Assembly (NCBI GenBank): GCA_030141605.1
Contig: JAQGDQ010000037.1
Location: 5,001 to 69,000, forward strand
Reading direction: 5' to 3'
DNA: 64,000 nucleotides
Source of the DNA: Tubiluchus corallicola
Lineage: Eukaryota; Priapulida; Priapulimorpha; Priapulimorphida; Tubiluchidae
Position 1 is the first letter of the stretch. Each line of letters starts with the position of its first letter. Under the pieces are notes generated by a model. The model ran no database searches. It saw only the letters and a program-made list of their open reading frames with translations, and was not told the DNA's origin. Position numbers and translations under genes: made by a program. Shown one piece after another: positions 49,506 to 64,000 of this stretch.

Positions 49506-52500
49506 TTTTATTTGGGACATGTTTAAGTTTGTTTAAAAAAGCACCATTTCTGTCATTTATATTATCCAATTGGAGTAGTTTGTCCAGTGTATAGTTCAGA
49601 TTTGTAGCCTCGTGTATGATATTTAAAAACAAAGCTAAAATTAATGGTAAATGTTCGAGATAAAGTTTAAAGCTTAACAAATTTAACTAATGACAATTTT
49701 TCAAAAAAACTCAAATCAATGGCATTTATTATTAAATAGCAACAGTAAGCAAAGATGCAAATAGAAACTTCTTTCTATAACATTTCCCAACTTTGTTTAT
49801 TAGCAAGATAAAATGTTAATTATCAATTTCGTCTTACCTGTTATAATAATTAGTGTAAGTTCTGTTATTTCATTTGTTCAAAGTTTGTCTTGCAAGTTGA
49901 TCTTTCTGACGTAAAAACTTACAGAAAAGTAGGCCCTCTTGAAAACAGCTGCAGCTAAACGTTACACGTGCTAAAATAGTTTTGCCGTAAAATTTAATTT
50001 TAGTGGATGTGGTTTGTAAAAAATATTACTGTAGGGGCTGCTTACTGTTGCATTATACCTTGAACAATTGATCAATTTACCTTTTTTCAGTGATTTCTCT
50101 ACATCACATGGGCATAAGTTCCATAAATTAGCGCATTTAAATCTGTTTTGTCTAATCTATACAGTCACGTGTCGTTTGATTGAAAGAAGTAAGTATAGAG
50201 GTAGTGCTAACAAGTCACTAGTACTAGTCACCTGTGTTATTTGTTTTAATTCACTTCATTAGAGGTCAGTGAGGTCCTTGTCTCAACATGATGATGCAAA
50301 TAGCGTGTAATTTTTGATAAGTGTAATCAAAGACATTTACTGTATATTTATGTTGTAGGTAAATTCTATGAACTTCTTAGATAAATCTTCGTTTGCAGCA
50401 TGTCACTTCACTTCTTTAGTCCAATACTGTATTACTTTATGCATTAAGTATAATTATGTAAAAAATTCAATTAATACATTGTCTTCAACACATTTGTAAA
50501 ATACATTATATATCATACCACCAGAATTTTTAGACTTATTGACATATTAATTCCGACCGAATGTTTTACATGACGATGAGTTATGATATGTCATACATCT
50601 TATTTATGGGTCATGTTGCTCTCGTGCATCCTTATTAAAGTGTTAGGTTGCGGGAAAAACCTTTTAATTTTAATTTAAATTGGATTTAATTTACTTTAAT
50701 CCATGCAACACAACTTACCAATCTAACAAGGTAGTATATTGTCTAAAATCTAGTAAAGTTGTGTAACGATGTTTTGAAATCACGCATAGTGAAGTGCAGT
50801 GAATACGAAGTACGGTAATGCCTTTAGATTTTGACACTGTTCACATTGAATACAATGATTTAATTAAACATTAATTATTAATTTTAGTTAATTCAAAATT
50901 AGTATTTCACCTTATAAATATTATTTAAACATTTTAGCATGTGAAATGAACTTGGAGGTTTTGCAATATGATTTCATCTTGTGAGCTTATATTGCAGTTT
51001 TAACAAAGCAGTTGCAAATTATACTGCAGCTGGTATTGATAACGACACAATTATATTAACAACAGTTGAGTGACTTTACAATTTGCAGCAGTTTAGTGTC
51101 ATTCAAATTTTCATTTGGTAAATGTATATGGTGTACATGGTTCAGTATTTCTGATCCGAGTCTTAATGCTAACTATTTGGGTCCTTGTTGTGTGGTGCAG
51201 CATGCAAGGCTACTCTATTAAACTAACACAGTATTAAAATCAATAAAGCTGTTATGTCATAATACTCAAATACCTAGATTTTATAAAACTGGCTTTATGT
51301 GAGATTAGCTTCTGAATCATAGGAGATAATTTATAGGTGGAGCGTGGTAGTAACACCACAAGTGATAATAAGTAAGTTAGTAATTTATGTGTCTCAAATA
51401 TTTACAAAGTAAACATATACAAAAGTAAAAAAAAAATAAAATAAACCAGAAATGAGACGGGGTGACGAAAAACTAAAAGATACAGATTTTCTGAAAAGAG
51501 ACAATGAAACGATGTAAGAGGTTTATTGGAACACTGTAACTCTAGTAGTGCAACTTGCAGCATGCTTTGTACCCATGCCATTGCCTAATTTTAGATAAAT
51601 AGTGTCCTTTGGAAACCAGTTTTGAGTGGACTAGAGTTTATTACTTGGCAATAATTTACCTGCCTACATCAGTCGAGTGGTCTCATGTGTGTGTTTCACA
51701 ACCAAAGGTAAACAATGCTCAGGGCGCTCAGTGAAATAGTTGGAGTAAGTGCAGAGTCTTGGGCAGCTTTATATTTACACATTGGGAATTGTGGTTGTTT
51801 ACCTCTTTGAGAGAGGACTTATTCGCGTCCAAATGTGATTTCTTTAACGGTTCGGTGTCTCATCTGGAGGGTTTGTCTTAATAATATGCTGGATACCGGT
51901 CCTGCCAGATGCAGATTAAGTAGGTCCTTTTATTGATTATTGGATTCTAGCTTGCACAATGCCAAAAATTTTATTCTCGGTAGAGTATAAATTAAGATGG
52001 CTAGTTTAATATATTGCTTAAAGAGTTCACGTACCAAACATAAACAGTAAACGCCACTGACACCACAAGCAGAGTTTTACAACATCTGGAACAGTTTGGA
52101 ATTTCTATTAATGCAATAATTGCTTATATTAGATTACAACAATTTAGCTTCTAAATAAAATAAACGGCAACAAAAAGCCTGGCTATAGACGTTTTTTCTG
52201 TTATCAAGTATCAATTGCGTCAGTTTAAAATAACATGAAGACAATGTCTGAAAACTTGGTATAATTGTGTTATTTGAAATTTGAAAAAATAACCATTAAA
52301 TATTACTAAGAAGTAAGAACTTATATTGAAAATTCAGATTGAAGCTTTTCTGTAGGGTCATATTCAAAATCTACACCTAATTAACCATTCTAAACTAACC
52401 CTTCTGTAAACGTTGCGTCTTTAAAAATGCACCTGAGTTCAAGTTCAGCATCACCTTTTTATTCTGTTAAATTTGTTGTAGGATAAATAGCAAGACCGCA

Positions 52501-55500
52501 TTCAACCAAATACACGTTATCTGATTCAATGTGAATAGTTGAATACAACTGAATAACCACAAACATGCCTTTAAATAACTTAAAATGTGTTGATCAACAA
52601 CTTAACGTTATGCAACAAATAATAATATAATTTATTAATTAGGGCCTTCATAATAATTTGTGGAATTATAACTATAATTTTTATATGTACATTTGTGGAA
52701 TGTACGTGTGACAGCCTTAACAAACTGACTAACAACTGTCAGAAAATAGAGCAATTTAAATCGATTTTTCTATTAAAGAGTTGAATTTAGTAATAATCTA
52801 TTAAACTTAGTCGAAATCATTAAGTGATGTTAGCCAGGTTTTGAACTAGAATCCGCCTAATTCATGCCGCAAGCCCGCAGTCGGTCCAAAGCACAATAAT
52901 TATTATTCGTTGATAGCGTTTTTATGTAAGTATTCTATGTACAAATGCTCCAATGCAAATGCTACTACATTAACCAAGATGCATACATCCCAGAATGCAT
53001 TATGAATGTGAAGCCAGGGCGTGACCATCGTGGGCGGCACTCCCTGCATAAGCACACCGTCAACTATGATCAATTGCGCAGTGAACAACATTTTCAACCG
53101 TTTAAGCTACATTTTAATTGACTGTCTAGTTTTTGTGGTAGGCTACCTGTCATTGTGCCACATTTGTGGGAGATTTGAAATTATACTCCCTCTCATTTTT
53201 ATGGGCGCGCCAACTAATTTGCGTTGTCTTGAGAAAGCGTTTACTGCATTCCAACCATAGATCTGGTTACCACATGTTTGTCTTAGACGTTTGCATAGGA
53301 AGAGCACCCCTGCCATCCTGCTGTGAGCCCAGTCGACTGCTCTATATGTCTACTAATATAAGCTAACATTTCAAGCTGATAGAGTTTGGCAATAGATCGC
53401 TTAGTAAGTTCCCACTTCTACTTGCTACGATTGCTAAACCGAGTTCTGTGCAATTATCAATTAATTGGGTGTAAGCGTAAAACACAAAAAATATCCACTT
53501 AGTAAAAAGTCCACAGTTGTTGCTACGAAGCTTTCAAATAGTCTTGCAGTTTATGGGCCAAATTGTTTTACATAATTTTGCGAAATTTCGTAAGTTGGGC
53601 TGGAAGGAGCAAAGAGCATAAGCGAAAAATAATCTCTAAGGCCCATTTCACAAAGAGAACACAACCAAAATTATGAAAGAAATTGTTGATAGAAAATCAT
53701 AACATTTTCGAGTTTTTCTCAACAGGCATGCTGCAAAAAAGTTCATTTCGCACAGAAACCACGCAGTTTTTACACACATACAGCTAGTTCCAACATTCAG
53801 TGCCTTTACAGGTTGCAAGTTGTAAAAATAAGAATTAAATAGTTTTATTAATAAAAAGACTTCCTTATTTTTAAAGTAACTACTAACCACTTCACATTTT
53901 CAGAATGTAGATATACATGTACCCAAGTGGCGCACAGTTGTGTCGAAGTTTTAGTCACGATATTATAAGAAGAAAATAGGGGAATTGCTTGGAAATTACC
54001 ACACTGATGTTATACAGACTTTGCGTATAAACACCAAAAATTTTAAGTCACTCCCTTATATTTGTTCAAGGGTATAGAAATTTTAAATTAACAAGTAAAA
54101 AATAAATGTCAAAAAATGTTTGTGCCGCTATTGTTAAAATTTACAGCAAATGCTTTATGTGTCTACCATTTTGGTTTAAACTGCATTTTGTTAGTACAAT
54201 AAAAATTTGAAAGGTACATATATGGACAGCTAAAATCGCTAAGCAGTACTAAATGATTGCCTAACAGAGTATAAAAAACAAAACCTATATAAAACATTTC
54301 ACGTGAAGGCAGTTAACTGCCCACCATTTTCACTACACGAAAGCATTTCTTGCTCCAGCTGTTACAGTTACTCAAATCTTTGAGGATATTTATTTGGTCC
54401 CAGCCACTCAGCAGTTTTTGCCTGCAGTTGCTTTGCATCAAACGGCTGTATGCGACCATTGTACACTCTCTTAAAGGAAATTCTAGATAACATAATCCAA
54501 AAGACTAACTCCCATTTTTTTGGCTACAAATTATCAGTGTTTTTTCTGTGATGGTGACCATGATGTAAACTGGTTGATTTCTTGGTTTCTTGTTGTTTTG
54601 CTACCATGTATTGAGTGCTTTATACGTCACCGTTGCTGTTTTTCAGTTGACGATTGTAGTTGACGTTGTTCCTGCATTTAATTTTTTAACATGGAAAGTC
54701 TTTTCGCCTAGAACTTAAAAAGCCACTAAAACTATAAACTGTAACTTCCACATCCAAAGATTAATGTTTTGTAGTATCATACTGTGAAATTTTAACTTTC
54801 TACTTGTTTCTAATATTATTGTAGTCTAAACTTCGGCACATTTTTTTCTGCGCCACCCTATATAACAGTTATGTACATGTGTTGTTTACTAGTTTTCACG
54901 AAGATAGTGCTCACTGTTAGTGAAAGAAAAACTCGTTTATATAATAAGAATTAAGTTAGAAGCGTTTAATTATTATTTTTTTCTAAAGTACGCTAATTGT
55001 CGTTTGGTAATCAATAAAGAAGTGAACGAGCAGTAAATTTTAATGTGAGTTCCACAAGAAATCTTCACGAAAATGGAACAAGACTGCATTTCTATCAAGC
55101 GGCAAATTTCTTCGTGAGGTTCTAGGTGACGATAGAATTCCTCACGAGGAAAATAACTCCAAAAATTCCCCAAGAGGCACCTGTGTGAAATGCGTCATAG
55201 AAAGCAATATGTTCCATACGCACCACACCCAACGAATTTTTCCTCGAAAAATTTCGCCACGCGTTCACTAGGTGAAATGGATCTTATGCACATCCTTTCC
55301 TTTTATCTTCTTCTTGTCTTCAATCTCTTTCTTCTTTTTTAAGCACGTAAAATTAATTCTCATTTGAGTTCAGTTTGCGTAGATTCATGCAAGTTTTGTT
55401 ATCACTTTTTTGCTTAAACAAGGTAAATAAATACGAGTAACCATATAAAAGCCTGTATTACGGATGATTGATGAACTTTAAATTCCATTTTTGGGCTTAG

Positions 55501-56205
55501 AATATCTATAGAATACATTTAAGGATTTTATTAGAAATATCAATAATATGCAACGCATTTCTATTGTCAAATCACTAACTTCATTTACCCACAAGGTTTT
55601 CCTAAAAGCATGTAACACAGTTCAGCTTATTCAACACAGTTTGTTAATCCAAATCATCTTGATTTTAATGCCTAAAAAGGTACTTTTTGTCTTTTTGCTG
55701 AGTAGTAGTCTCTTTGCATTATTTTTAGTTCAGGAGAAAAAATACTTTAGTGAAAAAATGTTACATTGAAGATGGTATCATATTTGTTATTATTGTTTAT
55801 AGTTGTAATTTATTTATGGCGATCAAATCTCACAGTCTTTTCTAGGCCCTAAGTGCAAGACACTGTACGATTATACAGCGCTGATAACTTCATTTGTTTA
55901 CTAATAGGAAATCAATACTTTTATTAAACTAATAAAAAAACTTTTATTTGTTTACTGTTGGATCAGTACATGAGTATAAACTGACTGTAAGTAATGCGCT
56001 TTTAAGACAGCAAAAAAACGAACACTACATGCTAGTTAAGTTGTTCATTAAGAAAGTTAGTAATCAGGCTGGACGGCGGTGGTGTGAAAGAATTAAGGAA
56101 TTTTCGGGAAACCACGCGGTTTTGAGTATTGTCACCAGACTGCGCAGTTTTGATCTTTAATCCATGTACAGATAATGTAATAGATGATGTAATGTACAGA
56201 TCCAT

Positions 56206-56208
<3 letters not shown>
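49506..56208. other. About 6.7 kb without a recognisable gene or repeat family
   Basis: AT-rich on both strands. Open frames here (for example 50068-50262, 52903-53097, 53021-53260 and 55548-55769) are short, have no recognisable domain and no good splice context. I see no tRNA, rRNA or tandem array. As it lies between ZFYVE27 and Six1/2, it could hold distal control elements of Six1/2, but nothing in the sequence shows that directly. Confidence 0.45.
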
Positions 56209-56240
<32 letters not shown>

Positions 56241-56478
56241 CATTATTTAAAGTCGGCTTTTTAGATGAACAATTAATATAAGCTCTAAAGAGCTTTTGGG
56301 ACGATTTTAACTAACAGTCTTCAACTACATAACAAAAATTAGTATGACCCAACTTTTGCCCTAAATACCAGACAGGACAACATTTTTAAAGCCTTTGGTA
56401 TGACCCGGCCGCTGTATCGAACTCACGACTTCCCAGACGGAAAATTGACGCGTTACCACTACACTAAACCGTCTGGTC
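56209..56478 (-). mobile_element. tRNA-derived SINE with ATT tail
   Basis: Read on the minus strand, the element starts near 56478 with a tRNA-like head: GGTTTAGTGTAGTGGTAACG (A box) and GTGAGTTCGATAC (B box, 56414-56426), spaced as in tRNA genes. A body of about 150 bp follows, with GCTCTTTAGAGC near its 3' end, then ATAATGATT and an ATT repeat tail (56209-56240, AAT on the plus strand). This is the usual layout of a SINE transcribed by RNA polymerase III. The cloverleaf is imperfect, so it is not a working tRNA gene. Confidence 0.75.
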
Positions 56479-62496
<6,018 letters not shown>

Positions 62497-63590
62497 TGGT
62501 AATTTAAGCACTTTGCTGTCCAAAACAAAAAATACATGCCAAAATTTAAAACATAAACGTGACATGAAGGATCAGCTCCATGGCTTCAGCCAACTTGATG
62601 CATCGTGTTTAAATCACTAGATATAACGCATAGACATATTTGCACTCAAATTACCAGTTTTGTATTTCGAAAAATTTGTTTGTTTTTAAGCTAAGTGCTA
62701 ACTGTTGTGAGAAGAGTTTATTTATGTTTCGAATATTTGTAAGTTGAAGAACTGAAGATACACTAGCGCAGTAGACCCATGTAAACGAAATACTTCGTCA
62801 TGACTTGTTAGGTATCTGCCGCCCATTTTTATATTCAGGGCTTCAAAAAAAATTTAATTCGGACACGTAAATAATAATGATCAGCAATAAATTAAATCCA
62901 GGCAGTGCTGAAACAAATGTTTGTCTAGGAGCAGACGTCCTCCATCACAGTATAACAATATTCTTTCTGTGGAGGTGTATCCTGCAGGCTTTAGGCTCTG
63001 CTCTCAAATAATTTGCAAAACTTTATTCTTTACAACCTTTCATTACCACCTTTCGGATTTAAAGGCGAAATTCTAAGTCTATGGAAAGCTAGGTTTTGAC
63101 TTACGTTTGCATTAAGACAGAAACTGGTTTAAAATGAAATGTTCTTTATAATATAATTTAGGCTTATTTCCACGTTATCCTTTAGGATAAATTTTCCTAG
63201 TTTCTGTGGAAAATTTAGCAGAAAAACTGTATAACACAACTTGCAATAACTTTATTATATTACTTTCATTTTTAGTAATGATCTGTAGACATGTTCAGGA
63301 TAATTGACTCCGTTACATTTATGTGCCTTACTGGTATTTTATTTTTCATTTCCTGCAACAATAATAAACCTAGGATATAAAAATTTATCACTATAAAATA
63401 AGTGTAATACTGTAATAGTGAACTGAGATGTAGTGGTTTATTCATTTGCCTTGTTATTTAAACTCACTCAAGTGATATCTTGATGCCAAATAAAACTATT
63501 ATGTACATTATTACTATTAGCTCTAAGAAAACATCTGCAGTGATTTTTTTATCGTTATTATGTCATTTAATGTACATGCATAGCTAGTAC
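62497..63590 (+). other. Six1/2 3' UTR and downstream sequence
   Basis: No coding signal. Several AATAAA-type signals occur downstream of the stop (for example near 62888, 63363 and 63490); which one is used cannot be told from sequence alone. Confidence 0.45.
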
Positions 63591-63809
63591 CAGGGCCTAT
63601 TTCAAGGGGGGAGTGGGGATACTTCCCCGGGGCCTCACCCTCCAGGGGGGCCTCGCGCCGAGGTAACATTATTTTTTTGCTTTACTGTACAACTCCATAT
63701 TTTCTCTTCGAAAATGCTTCTGAGGCGTTCTAACAGTTCAAAAATTTTCCCCGAGGAAGCCTCACACACCCCACTTCCCCGGGCCTCGCTTAGGCTGAAA
63801 TAGGCCCTG
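63591..63809. mobile_element. hAT-type MITE with perfect 8-bp target duplication
   Basis: 219 bp, starting CAGGGCCTATTTCA and ending TGAAATAGGCCCTG (14-bp perfect terminal inverted repeats), flanked by GCTAGTAC at 63583-63590 and 63810-63817. The interior is G/C-rich with GGGGCCTC words on both sides of a short AT centre. The CAGGG termini and 8-bp duplication are hallmarks of hAT elements. No transposase. Confidence 0.93.
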
Positions 63810-63827
63810 GCTAGTACAGAAACATAC

Positions 63828-63943
63828 AGACAATCTTCAGCAGGTCTGTGGGTAGGATCGTCAGGTGCCTTGCAGTCTGGACTCTCCGCGATATGAAGCT
63901 TTTTCCGAACTTTAGCTTGAAATCCCGCCAGAGCATTATCAAT
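63828..63943 (-). CDS. Possible internal exon, product not recognised
   Basis: On the minus strand, an AATGTAG acceptor-like end is followed by an open stretch of 38 codons (IDNALAGFQAKVRKKLH, then SPDCKAPDDPTHRPAEDC) and a GTATGT donor. Its G/C content is higher than in the flanks. I know no family with this sequence. The 8-bp duplication of the hAT MITE ends only 10 bp beyond the donor. It could be an exon of the next gene on the minus strand or a chance open frame. Confidence 0.25.
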
Positions 63944-64000
63944 CTACATTGCATTTCAAAACACCGAACTGTAAGACAGTTTCATGCAAATCGTTCCATT

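Noticed and set aside
52903-53260. Overlapping open frames on both strands
   Set aside because: Hydrophobic but without a recognisable family or splice signals; probably chance.
56395-56478. Functional tRNA gene on the minus strand
   Set aside because: A and B boxes are present but acceptor and anticodon stems do not pair well, and the sequence continues into a SINE body with an ATT tail.

Overview
The window is nuclear DNA from an invertebrate animal, most likely marine. It is AT-rich, holds multi-exon genes with GT-AG introns, and is dominated by animal-type transposable elements (BEL/Pao and Gypsy LTR elements, Jockey/CR1-like LINE pieces, hAT-, TTAA- and TA-flanked MITEs, SINEs with a 5S rRNA-like or tRNA-like head). 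The phylum cannot be fixed from the sequence; cnidarian, tunicate and mollusc-like genomes would all fit.

Layout. 1-7.9 kb: no gene; local tandem repeats, a TTAA-flanked MITE and two 3' ends of one LINE family. 7.9-11.1 kb (+): three consecutive exons of a cytosolic sulfotransferase-type gene in which both catalytic positions are changed; its 3' exons were not found and a decayed Gypsy copy starts 18 bp downstream of the third exon. 11.1-17.6 kb: Gypsy remnant, several MITEs and duplicated repeats. 17.65-20.31 kb: an array of about 43 copies of a 62-bp unit that runs into the last codons of the next gene. 20.3-25.3 kb (-): a five-exon gene for a 235-residue secreted protein resembling the domain attached to some alpha-amylases; its introns hold very long microsatellites and a MITE. 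25.4-31.1 kb: LINE 3' end, 5S-headed SINE, GT- and TGG-rich repeats, three copies of an element that always follows a TA run, and an array of 22 copies of a 76-bp unit.

33.1 kb (-): one isolated exon that looks like the N-terminal exon of importin-13. 33.4-36.0 kb: a young BEL/Pao deletion derivative with LTRs differing at about 3 of 340 positions and a 5-bp target duplication. 37.9-42.6 kb: a full-length but broken Gypsy element, immediately followed by a truncated LINE (42.6-44.6 kb) and an unclassified repeat interrupted by a hAT-type MITE. 48.2-49.4 kb (+): an intronless protrudin (ZFYVE27) homologue. 49.5-58.6 kb: about 9 kb without a recognisable gene apart from a tRNA-derived SINE. 58.7-62.5 kb (+): a two-exon Six1/2 (sine oculis class) homeobox gene with an intron at the junction known from vertebrate SIX1. 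63.6 kb: a hAT-type MITE with a perfect 8-bp target duplication, next to a possible unrecognised exon.

The host genes do not form a pathway: one developmental transcription factor, one endomembrane protein, one nuclear transport receptor fragment, one sulfotransferase-like protein and one secreted carbohydrate-type protein. The strongest oddities are the minisatellite that carries the last codons of a gene plus paired Forkhead-like and E-box motifs in each unit, the sulfotransferase without its catalytic lysine and histidine, and splice-acceptor-like sequences a few bases upstream of two start codons. All identifications come from motif recognition by eye; no search was run.
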